DNA of 64,000 nt from Planctomyces sp. (GTDB taxonomy: Bacteria; Planctomycetota; Planctomycetia; Planctomycetales; Planctomycetaceae), in NCBI GenBank assembly GCA_019636235.1, contig JAHBXW010000003.1, positions 312,001 to 376,000 of the forward strand, in the 5' to 3' direction. The position numbers and the translations under genes were made by a program. Position 1 is the stretch's first letter, and each line of letters opens with the position of its first letter. Shown here piece by piece: positions 27,597 to 34,531 of the stretch. The notes under the pieces were generated by a model, which had not been told where the DNA came from, did not search any database, and worked only from the letters and a program-made list of their open reading frames with translations.

Positions 27597-28373
27597 ATGA
27601 CAGGGATGTCGCCAGCGGATCGGCCGACCGTCACATTCGGCGCGACGTTTGAAGTCACCGTCATTGAACGGTTGTGGGTGCGGCTAATCGCGGCCGCGCT
27701 CTGCCTGTTCACCGGCACGTCTGCTGTCCTCGCTCAGATCGGCGATCCCGTTCCCCCGTCGGAGCTGATGCGCCCCGCGCGGGATCTCGGCCTCCTGGAA
27801 GCTCCGTCCAACGAGGCGGGCGCGATCGTGGCGCCGTCGACCTCCCCGGCGACCGACTCCTCGAAGACTCCCATCCGCCGCACGGGCGACGCGCGCTCCG
27901 GCCTCGCGCCGGAAGACCGCGCGACCTCGCCTCTCTGGCCCGTCCTGTTCGCCGCGGTCGTCATCACCGGCGGCTTCTCCCTCTGGTCCCGAAGGCGGCC
28001 CGGCGCCGCGGCCGGCCAGCTCCCCGCGGACGTATTCCAGGTGTTGGGACGGCAGTCCGTTCTGGCGGGGCAGTCCGTGTTCCTCGCACGGCTGGGCGAT
28101 CGACTGTTGTTGATCGGCAGCAGCTCGGAGGGACTGCGAACATTGGCGGAAGTCAGCGATCCGGGTGATGCCGCACGGCTCACGGCCGAATGCCTGGCCG
28201 GCGCGCAGCGGCCCGTGCCCCTGTCGTTCGGGCGCTCTCCCACCAGGCCCCCGGCCGCAAATCCGAGATTCGCCGTCATCCAGGAGCCCGAACCGCGGCC
28301 CGCGGATCCGCCACCCGGACGCAGTACGTCGCCCGCGCCGTTTCGGGCTCCCGCGGAGCGACACCATGCCTGA
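27597..28373 (+). CDS. fliO: Flagellar export protein FliO
   Basis: The 258-aa product is recognised as FliO by position and by its conserved core after the membrane helix. A cleavable-looking leader (LIAAALCLFTGTSAVLAQ) is followed by a Pro/Ser/Thr-rich linker and one membrane segment (LWPVLFAAVVITGGFSLWSRR). The beta-rich cytoplasmic part is FQVLGRQSVLAGQSVFLARL, GDRLLLIGSS and TLAEVSDP. FliO helps assemble the FliP ring of the flagellar type III export gate. AAGGGGG six bases before the ATG supports the start. The stop overlaps the fliP start by eight bases. Confidence 0.85.
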   Translation: MTGMSPADRPTVTFGATFEVTVIERLWVRLIAAALCLFTGTSAVLAQIGDPVPPSELMRPARDLGLLEAPSNEAGAIVAPSTSPATDSSKTPIRRTGDARSGLAPEDRATSPLWPVLFAAVVITGGFSLWSRRRPGAAAGQLPADVFQVLGRQSVLAGQSVFLARLGDRLLLIGSSSEGLRTLAEVSDPGDAARLTAECLAGAQRPVPLSFGRSPTRPPAANPRFAVIQEPEPRPADPPPGRSTSPAPFRAPAERHHA

Positions 28374-29100
28374 CGCCGCCGCACTCGCCGGGCCTCTGAT
28401 CGGCTCGTCGGAATCCTCGCTGAACATGCTCCGCTGGATGCTCATCGGCGGCGTTCTCAGCCTGGCGCCGGCGCTGGCCATCATGACGACCAGCTTCGTC
28501 CGCATCGCGGTCGTGTTGGGCATCCTCCGGCAGGGCTTCGGCGGCGGACAGTTCCTGCCCACTCAGGTCACGACGGCGCTCAGCCTGTTCCTCACAATCG
28601 GCGTCATGACGCCCGTCTGGACGACCGCCTGGAACGCCGGCCTGGCCGCATACGCGCCCGCCGAAGACGCCACCGACGCCGAACGCCGCGCCCAGTTGAC
28701 CGACGCCCTCGCCCGCTCCGTCGAGCCTTTGCGACGATTCATGGCGCTGCAGGTCGAGGCCTCCGGAAACACGGCCGCGGTCGACCTGCTCCTCGATTAC
28801 CAGGCGCAGTGGAACGTCTCGAGTTCGCCGCCGCAGTTCTACGAAGACCTGCCGATCTCGGTGCTGCTCCCCGCGTATGTGCTCAGCGAACTCAAGGTCG
28901 CGTTCGTCATCGGCTTCCAGTTGCTGCTGCCGTTCGTGGTCATCGACATCCTGACCGCCAGCGTCATCAACTCGCTGGGCGCAACGTCGCTGCCGGCCGC
29001 GTGGGTCGCGTTCCCGCTCAAGCTGCTGCTGTTCGTGCTGATTGACGGCTGGTTCCTGACGGCGGAGACGCTGTTGGCCAGCATTCGCCCGTTCACATGA
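28366..29100 (+). CDS. fliP: Flagellar export gate protein FliP
   Basis: The 244-aa product matches FliP in length and in its two signatures: IMTTSFVRIAVVLGILRQGF near the N-terminus, and ISVLLPAYVLSELKVAFVIGFQLLLPFVVIDI in the second half. Four membrane helices are visible. FliP forms a pentamer in the export gate together with FliQ and FliR. The N-terminal signal sequence found in many FliP proteins is short or missing here. The start at 28366 lies eight bases inside fliO; fliQ follows after 18 bp. Confidence 0.95.
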   Translation: MPDAAALAGPLIGSSESSLNMLRWMLIGGVLSLAPALAIMTTSFVRIAVVLGILRQGFGGGQFLPTQVTTALSLFLTIGVMTPVWTTAWNAGLAAYAPAEDATDAERRAQLTDALARSVEPLRRFMALQVEASGNTAAVDLLLDYQAQWNVSSSPPQFYEDLPISVLLPAYVLSELKVAFVIGFQLLLPFVVIDILTASVINSLGATSLPAAWVAFPLKLLLFVLIDGWFLTAETLLASIRPFT

Positions 29101-29118
29101 CCCCGAGGAGCCGCCCGG

Positions 29119-29385
29119 ATGTCGACCTCCGTCGCCATCGATCTGCTGCAGTCGGCCGCCTCGACGACGATCGTCCTGGCGGCGCCGATTCTGGCCGTGC
29201 TGGTCGCCATCGCGCTGGTCGTGAATGTGCTGCAGACGCTCACCCAGCTCCACGATCAGACGCTGGCCTTCGTGCCCCGGCTGGTCGGATCGGTGCTGGT
29301 GATTCTGCTGCTCCTGCCGTGGCTGCTGGGCCGACTGTCCGACTACGCGATCGACGTGTACCGGCAGGCTCCGCTGGCGTCGTGA
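29119..29385 (+). CDS. fliQ: Flagellar export gate protein FliQ
   Basis: The 88-aa product has the two long hydrophobic hairpin helices of FliQ, with the conserved TIVLAAPILAVLVAIALVVN, VLQTLTQLHDQTLAFVPRL and the second helix VGSVLVILLLLPWLLGRL. Four FliQ copies assemble on the FliP-FliR core. The length is normal for the family. The ribosome-binding site GAGGAG sits eight bases before the ATG. fliR follows after 19 bp. Confidence 0.95.
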   Translation: MSTSVAIDLLQSAASTTIVLAAPILAVLVAIALVVNVLQTLTQLHDQTLAFVPRLVGSVLVILLLLPWLLGRLSDYAIDVYRQAPLAS

Positions 29386-29404
29386 GGCTTGGGAGCGCCG
29401 CCGC

Positions 29405-30199
29405 ATGAGCATCATCGACGCCCTGGTTTCCGGCTGGCTGAAGGCATACGGGCCGTGGCTGTTCGCCGCGGCGCTGGCCGCGCTGCGGCTGATCGGGTTC
29501 TTCGTCTTTGCTCCCGCGCTGGCCGGCGCCGTTCCGTGGCGGTTCCGCGTGGGGCTGGCGCTGCTTCTGGGAGGGCTGGCCGCGTCCGGTCCGGCCCCTG
29601 CGACGGCGCCCTCGATCGCCGGCTGGTCCGCAGCGATCGCCGAGTTCGCCATGGGCGCCGCGACCGGCATCGGCGTCGGTCTGTTCATCGCCGGAATGCG
29701 ATTCGCCGGCGAACAGCTGGATCGCCAGCTGGGCCTCGAAGAGGCGGCTGAACCCGATCCCTTCAGCGGCGGAGAAGCGCAGCCGTTCGGTCCGGCGACG
29801 CGGCTCCTGGGCGGACTGGCCGTGTTGACGCTTCTATTCGGCGCGTCAGCGACCGGCCGGATGCCGATTGTGGAGGGGTTGCTGCAGACGTTCTCGCGCA
29901 TTCCGCCTGGCGGGGCGCGGCTGGAGGACCTGGCCGGTGGTTGGCTGACATCGGCGCTCGCACAATCCTGCGAGTTGTCGCTGCGGGTCGCGCTGCCGCT
30001 GCTGTCCGCGCTGGCGATCGTGCACTGGGCGCAGGCGCTGGCAGCCCGCGCCGCGCCGCTGGCGCCGGGATCGGTCATCGCCCACGCGGTCCGCCCGCTG
30101 CTGGGACTGTGCGTGCTGGCGGCGACGTTCGGCGGCGTGGACGAGCTGGCCGCCGACAGATTGTCCCGCTGGTGGACAGCCTTCCCGCGTCCGTTCTGA
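29405..30199 (+). CDS. fliR: Flagellar export gate protein FliR
   Basis: The 264-aa product is a multi-helix membrane protein with FliR features: AALAALRLIGFFVFAPALAGA at the N-terminus, RFRVGLALLLGGLAA, EFAMGAATGIGVGLFIAGMRFAGEQLDRQLG in the middle, and LSLRVALPLLSALAIVHWAQA later. FliR supplies one subunit of the P5Q4R1 export gate. The next genes usually expected (flhB, flhA) are not here; the cluster ends against dprA on the other strand. The whole fliOPQR run is in phase with normal flagellar motility. Confidence 0.92.
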   Translation: MSIIDALVSGWLKAYGPWLFAAALAALRLIGFFVFAPALAGAVPWRFRVGLALLLGGLAASGPAPATAPSIAGWSAAIAEFAMGAATGIGVGLFIAGMRFAGEQLDRQLGLEEAAEPDPFSGGEAQPFGPATRLLGGLAVLTLLFGASATGRMPIVEGLLQTFSRIPPGGARLEDLAGGWLTSALAQSCELSLRVALPLLSALAIVHWAQALAARAAPLAPGSVIAHAVRPLLGLCVLAATFGGVDELAADRLSRWWTAFPRPF

Positions 30200-30224
30200 A
30201 CGGGCGCCCGCAGGAAGATGTCGC

Positions 30225-31340
30225 TCAATACGGGGCCCGGCAGACGTAGCCCCCCGGCAGTCGCCGCACCAGCCGCTTCATCTCCAGGACCGTCAGCGTC
30301 GCCAGCAGTTGCGACGGCTCGAGCCCATCCACCGGCAACAGCGCGTCGACGTGCTCCGGCTCGGAGGTCAGGCGGTTCAGCACGACCCGTTCGATGTCGT
30401 TCAACAACAGTTCCCGGGGGGATGAAACCGTCTCTCCCGTTTGCACGGCGACCGGCTGCATCAGCGGCCCCAGCGATTCGAGAATGTCGTCGACGCCGCG
30501 GATCAGCGTGACGCCGTCGCGGATCAGGTCGTGGCAGCCCTGGCTGGCGAGGCTGTCGATGCGCCCGGGGACGGCGAACACATCCCGCCCCTGCTCCATG
30601 GCATGTCGGGCCGTGTGGAGCGCGCCGCTGCGGCGTCCCGCCTCGACGATGATCACCGCGACCGACATGCCGCTGATGATCCGGTTCCGCTGCGGGAACA
30701 GCCCGGGCCGCGGTTCGCGGTCCAGCGGCGACTCGCTGAGCAGCGCGCCGGACGCCGCGACTTCATCCGCCAGGCCAGCGTGCTCCGGCGGATAGATCGT
30801 GCCGAGGCCCGGCGCGCAGACGGCGATCGTCCGGCCTCCCGCGGCCAGCGCGCCGCGATGTGCGGCCGCATCAATGCCCCGCGCCAGCCCGCTGACGATC
30901 GTCAACCCGGCCAGCGCCAGGCCCCGCGCCAGCCGCTCGGCCGTCTGCGTCCCGTACAGCGTGCACTGCCGCGAGCCGACGAGGGCGATGGCCAGATTGT
31001 CCCGGGGCTGCAGGTCGCCCCGGCAGTAGAACAGCGACGGCGGATCGGGAATCTCGCGCAGCGCGCGGGGATACAGTTCGTCGGGCTGCCCTACCAGCGA
31101 AACGCCGACCGCCTGGCAGGCCTGCCATTCTTCTTCAGCGGCGCGGCTGTGTCGCGCTTCCAGAATCGCGTCGGGCAAGGACTTCTTGCCGACGACTTCC
31201 CGCAGCTCCGCGCCGCTGGCCGCGAACACCGCCGTCGCCGAGCCAAACCGGTTCAACAGGTCAGCCGAATGCCGCGGCCCCAGCCCCGGGATCAGGCCCA
31301 GCCGCAGGCGGTTGAGAAGTTCCGGATCGGGAGCGGTCAT
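30225..31340 (-). CDS. dprA: DNA-processing protein DprA (DNA uptake, RecA loader)
   Basis: The 371-aa product has the three-part DprA layout: an N-terminal helix-hairpin region (LIPGLGPRHSADLLNRFGSA), the DprA/LOG Rossmann domain with ALVGSRQCTLYGTQ and IVSGLARGIDAAAHRGAL, the motif QRNRIISGMS and EAGRRSGALHTARHA, and a C-terminal winged-helix-like region ending LPGGYVCR. DprA loads RecA on incoming single-stranded DNA during natural transformation. ATG at 31340 is used; an in-frame ATG at 31382 would add 14 residues. It converges with fliR, 25 bp apart. Confidence 0.95.
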   Translation of the reverse strand: MTAPDPELLNRLRLGLIPGLGPRHSADLLNRFGSATAVFAASGAELREVVGKKSLPDAILEARHSRAAEEEWQACQAVGVSLVGQPDELYPRALREIPDPPSLFYCRGDLQPRDNLAIALVGSRQCTLYGTQTAERLARGLALAGLTIVSGLARGIDAAAHRGALAAGGRTIAVCAPGLGTIYPPEHAGLADEVAASGALLSESPLDREPRPGLFPQRNRIISGMSVAVIIVEAGRRSGALHTARHAMEQGRDVFAVPGRIDSLASQGCHDLIRDGVTLIRGVDDILESLGPLMQPVAVQTGETVSSPRELLLNDIERVVLNRLTSEPEHVDALLPVDGLEPSQLLATLTVLEMKRLVRRLPGGYVCRAPY

Positions 31341-31384
31341 CAGCGCCTCGGCTCGCAGAGGCGGCCCGGGGGCCGGAAACAAAG

Positions 31385-31412
31385 GCAGCCCGGCAGATCG
31401 ACGCCGGGCTGC
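31385..31412 (-). terminator. Terminator hairpin after the DUF1559 gene
   Basis: A perfect 10-bp stem (GCAGCCCGGC at 31385-31394 against 31403-31412) with an 8-nt loop lies 25 bp beyond the stop of the leftward DUF1559 gene at 31438. It is 44 bp before the start of dprA. There is no T-tract. It probably separates the two minus-strand transcripts. Confidence 0.55.
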
Positions 31413-31437
31413 GGTCCACAGGGAAGACGGGAAGTCC

Positions 31438-32409
31438 TCAGAACTTGATGTCGATCGGCTCTCGTCCGTTGCGCGTGCACAGCGCCCGGAACACGTTCGT
31501 GTCGAGATTCTTGGCGACCGACCGGGACGAGCCGTCCGCCAGGGTGAAGTTCAGAATGTCGCCATGAAAGCTGCCAAAGCCGAAGAAGTGAATCGTGTTT
31601 GGCGGCTGCGGGCAGTTCGTGCCGGTCGACGCGTTCCAATAGGTGTCGAAGTTGAGCATCGCCCCCGACGGCGCCTGGATGTCGTCGCGGGCCCGGGCGC
31701 AGCAGGCGTAGTTGTCCGCCCAGAAGCCGCCGAACAGCGACTCGCCGAAGAGGATCGTATTGCTCATCCCGTCCGTGAAGTCGCGGTCCGCGATGCTGCT
31801 GTTGCGATAGAACACGCCGTTGTTGAGCGGCGCATTGGGATCGGCCTGAGACCACCAGCCCATGTTGCCGCGGTAGCTGGTGTAACCCAGGTTGGCCGGC
31901 CGGGACGACGGCAGGCTCGCACTCGGGCAGACGTATGTTTCAATCGGCACCTGGGCCATCCGCCAGTTGTTCGCGTCGTGCTTCCGCAGCATGTAGTCGA
32001 TCTGGATCGTCAGCTGGTCCATCTGCGGCAACATCAGGGCATGCCAGCCCCAGTAGGGGCCCATCGCCCAGTCCCGGATTTCAACGCGCTGGTTCGCCGA
32101 CAGGTTGATGCTCACCGGCTCGGTGAACGGAGTGACGTCCAGATCGCACAGCGGCGTGGCGTCGTCCTCGACCCAGCCCGAAGGAAACACGCGGTGCGCA
32201 TCCAGGTAGTTGTGCGACGCCAGCCCCAGCTGCTTCATGTTGTTCAGGCAGGCGTTTCGGCGGGCGGCTTCGCGAGCCCGCTGCACCGCCGGCATCAACA
32301 GCGACACCAGCAGACCGATGATGGCGATCACCACCAACAGTTCGATCAGCGTGAACCCACGGCGGCCCGAAACGCCCGAGACCGGCCCAGCAGCGCGAAC
32401 AGGAACCAT
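31438..32409 (-). CDS. DUF1559 family pseudopilin-like protein
   Basis: The 323-aa product has the canonical prepilin signal ([20 protein letters not shown] from about residue 16) followed by [21 protein letters not shown] and [15 protein letters not shown]. The body shows ETYVCPSA and [20 protein letters not shown]. The C-terminus departs from the usual GGxHVxFxDGSVRF form; it reads [20 protein letters not shown] and [20 protein letters not shown]. The start is supported by AGGAG six bases upstream. It stands alone, ends at a 10-bp-stem terminator and is not in an operon with the other two DUF1559 genes of the window. Confidence 0.92.
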   Translation of the reverse strand: MVPVRAAGPVSGVSGRRGFTLIELLVVIAIIGLLVSLLMPAVQRAREAARRNACLNNMKQLGLASHNYLDAHRVFPSGWVEDDATPLCDLDVTPFTEPVSINLSANQRVEIRDWAMGPYWGWHALMLPQMDQLTIQIDYMLRKHDANNWRMAQVPIETYVCPSASLPSSRPANLGYTSYRGNMGWWSQADPNAPLNNGVFYRNSSIADRDFTDGMSNTILFGESLFGGFWADNYACCARARDDIQAPSGAMLNFDTYWNASTGTNCPQPPNTIHFFGFGSFHGDILNFTLADGSSRSVAKNLDTNVFRALCTRNGREPIDIKF

Positions 32410-32519
32410 CAGAGACTCCTCGGATCGAGGCGGCCAGAGACTTTGCGTCAGTTCCCGAATCCTAGCACCGGTTCCCTACGGCCGCCAAGTCCGGCAAATC
32501 GGCGTGCGAGTTTCGGTAG

Positions 32520-32906
32520 TGGGTCAGTTTAATCCAAATTGGTCAAATCGCAGCGAGGAATGATCGAATGGAAAGCAAGGACCGGCCCGCGGGCTACCCC
32601 CGGCCCCGGTTGTGCGGCAGAATGGGGCGATGGAGCGGCCAAGCATGCCAGCGTGGATTCTCTGGACGTGGATAGCGTCCTTCGGGCTCTCGTCGGTCAT
32701 GGTCGCTTATCTGGCCCTTGCAATGCTCAACGGCGTTCCCGTCCTGGAATGGATAGTGGCGGTGTGCGTCGCGACATCACTGATCCTGTTTCGTATCGCT
32801 GGCGGCGCGGCGAAGCGGCATATCGCCAAACTGGAAGCGGTCGGCGTCACGCTGGACGTCGTAAATGCCGGGCAGACGAACCAACCGTCCGATTCAAACT
32901 GACCCA
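32520..32906. repeat. Inverted-repeat pair flanking a small gene
   Basis: TGGGTCAGTTT at 32520-32530 is repeated in inverse orientation at 32896-32906. Allowing one inserted base, the match extends to about 15 bp on the inner side (AATC). The right copy overlaps the stop codon of the 90-aa membrane protein gene. The unit is 387 bp long and has no transposase. It could be a small non-autonomous element or a cassette end, or a chance pair (inference). Confidence 0.4.
32630..32902 (+). CDS. Small two-helix membrane protein, unknown function
   Basis: The 90-aa product has two hydrophobic helices (ILWTWIASFGLSSVMVAYLALAML and LEWIVAVCVATSLILFRIAGG) and a short polar tail ending VNAGQTNQPSDSN. I do not recognise a family. 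ATG at 32630 is used; a GTG at 32612 and an ATG at 32645 are in frame. Isolation between two leftward genes and the inverted repeats at both ends suggest it may have moved as a unit. No ribosome-binding site stands out. Confidence 0.5.
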   Translation: MERPSMPAWILWTWIASFGLSSVMVAYLALAMLNGVPVLEWIVAVCVATSLILFRIAGGAAKRHIAKLEAVGVTLDVVNAGQTNQPSDSN

Positions 32907-33083
32907 ATAGCCGAGTTTCACTCGCCGGGCCGCGTCCGGATCGCCCGGTTTCCCGGACGCGCCGATCGTTCGATGCGGTTGTCGGGCCGATGGCGGGCGC
33001 GGTTTCAACGACCGCGCCGATCCTGACGCCCCACCACGCGCTCCGCGCCGCGTTTGTCCAAGCGTGGGCGCCGCCTCGGCCGC

Positions 33084-33812
33084 TCAGGGAAGCTCGCGAA
33101 TCCGCAGATTGCGGAACACGACCGGCGCCCCCTCCGACTCCAGGCACAGGAACCCGGTCGCCGGCTGGCAGTCCCGTCCGCCAGACACCTCCTCGCCGTT
33201 GACCCACAACCGGACCTCGCCGTTGATGGCCCGCACGTAGTAGTGGTTCCATTCTCCAACGCCCCGGCTCAGCTCCTTGCGGGGAAAGCTCCGATCGCCT
33301 CCCGGAGCCTTGGGTTCGAACGGAACCATCTTCGATGCCCCCACTGGGAACACGTCTCCGTGGCTGGTGAACCAGTCCGCCTTCTTGCCCGTCGCCTTCT
33401 CGTACTGTTCGGTGTAACCGTGATCGAGCACCTGCACTTCGATCCCGCCCGGCGGCAGTTGCCCCTCTTTCAGGCCGGTCAGCGCCTCGGGGGACGCCCA
33501 CAGAAAGATCCCGCTGTTGCCGCCGGAGGACAGGTGCTTCCACTCGGCGACGAGTTCGAAGTTGGTGAACGGTCGGCGAGTCTTGATGACTCCGACCGGC
33601 TGGCCCGTGCACTCGACGGTCCCGCCATCCCAAGTCCAGGTCTCCGGGCGGCAGTTGACGTTCTCGAAGTCCGCTTCCGAAAGCGCGGCCCAGCCCGGCC
33701 CCTGGCCGTCGATGAAGGCTCGGGGCATCGCGGCCTTTTCATCCGCGGCTGCCGACATCGCCAAGAGGGCGCACAACAGGACGGCCAGCGCTGCAGTCCG
33801 CGAAATCGACAT
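33084..33812 (-). CDS. Secreted DUF1080 protein
   Basis: The 242-aa product has a signal peptide (SRTAALAVLLCALLAMSAAA, cut near ADE). The DUF1080 jelly roll follows: WTWDGGTVECTGQPVGVIKT, NFELVAEWKH, GGNSGIFLWASP, GIEVQVLDHGY and the C-terminal GFLCLESEGAPVVFRNLRIREL. Proteins of this type are secreted by Planctomycetes and some act on glycosides. GGGAG seven bases before the ATG at 33812 decides the start over 33830. It is 48 bp downstream of the next gene on the same strand. Confidence 0.9.
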   Translation of the reverse strand: MSISRTAALAVLLCALLAMSAAADEKAAMPRAFIDGQGPGWAALSEADFENVNCRPETWTWDGGTVECTGQPVGVIKTRRPFTNFELVAEWKHLSSGGNSGIFLWASPEALTGLKEGQLPPGGIEVQVLDHGYTEQYEKATGKKADWFTSHGDVFPVGASKMVPFEPKAPGGDRSFPRKELSRGVGEWNHYYVRAINGEVRLWVNGEEVSGGRDCQPATGFLCLESEGAPVVFRNLRIRELP

Positions 33813-33860
33813 CACACGCTCCCGGGGCAAGGCGTCTTCGCCGAGCGGCCCCGGAGTGTG

Positions 33861-34163
33861 TCAGTACCCCGGATCCCGCCGCTCGAGTTCGTCGAGCTGG
33901 GACTTCAACTGGTCCCGCTCCTTCCGCGTCACGTCAAGATCGAACATCAGGTACTTGATGTCCAGCCGCAGCTCAGCGAGCGCTTCCTGAACAAGAGCCA
34001 GCAGCCGGCGGCGGCGATGCACGCAATCGACGACCTGGTTGAAGGCCGCTTCGACGTCCCGGGACAGGCCCGGCGGCAGCGCGGCGATCTTCCGCCCCAG
34101 GTCGATTACTTCGCGGGGAAGTTCCGGGCGGGCGGCTTCGGGAAAGTCTTCGGTCGATCGCAT
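33861..34163 (-). CDS. Small conserved helical protein, unknown function
   Basis: The 100-aa product is entirely helical in appearance, with an amphipathic core (VEAAFNQVVDCVHRRRRLLA) and a charged coiled-coil end (LDVTRKERDQLKSQLDELER). It has no membrane segment or enzyme motif. The ATG at 34163 begins the charged, conserved-looking part; the open frame continues to 34352 but that part is low-complexity. It is probably a lineage-specific regulatory or structural protein; no function is assigned. The divergent 951-aa gene starts 368 bp away. Confidence 0.6.
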   Translation of the reverse strand: MRSTEDFPEAARPELPREVIDLGRKIAALPPGLSRDVEAAFNQVVDCVHRRRRLLALVQEALAELRLDIKYLMFDLDVTRKERDQLKSQLDELERRDPGY

Positions 34164-34531
34164 CGGCTGTGTGTCGTTCGGCGGGGGGACGCAGCAACCT
34201 CGAACTTTCGATTCTGCACGCTGCTGGAGGCGAAAGCAACACGCCGCTTCAAAGTCTGACAAGAACGCGGGTTGCGCGCGATTCTGGCGCGCTGAGCGGC
34301 TTGCGCCGGGCACTTCGCCGCACCCCGCGTTCGTCTTGGCTGACGATCGCAAGTTGTGTTAGATTCCGAACTTGCTGGCGACGAGGCGGGGGAGGCTCGG
34401 AACGCGGCCCTGGCAATCCGGCTCTGAGGCGACTCTCCCGCGCCGCGTCCGTTTTCCGGCATTTCCCGTCGCGACCTGACGACCACAGACTTTGGGGAAC
34501 CCTGCGACTTCGCGGTCTCCCTGACAATTCC
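34164..34531. other. Divergent intergenic region
   Basis: These 368 bp separate two divergent genes. The only element I can point to is the promoter-like pair at 34336-34365, described separately. No convincing gene or RNA was seen; the open frames running through it on both strands are extensions of the flanking reading frames. Confidence 0.5.
34336..34365 (+). promoter_or_regulatory. Possible sigma-70 promoter of the 951-aa gene
   Basis: TTGGCT at 34336-34341 and TAGATT at 34360-34365 are separated by 18 bp. Both hexamers match the consensus only in part (-10: four of six). The location, about 165 bp before the ATG at 34532 and in a relatively AT-richer patch, makes it plausible. Confidence 0.3.
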
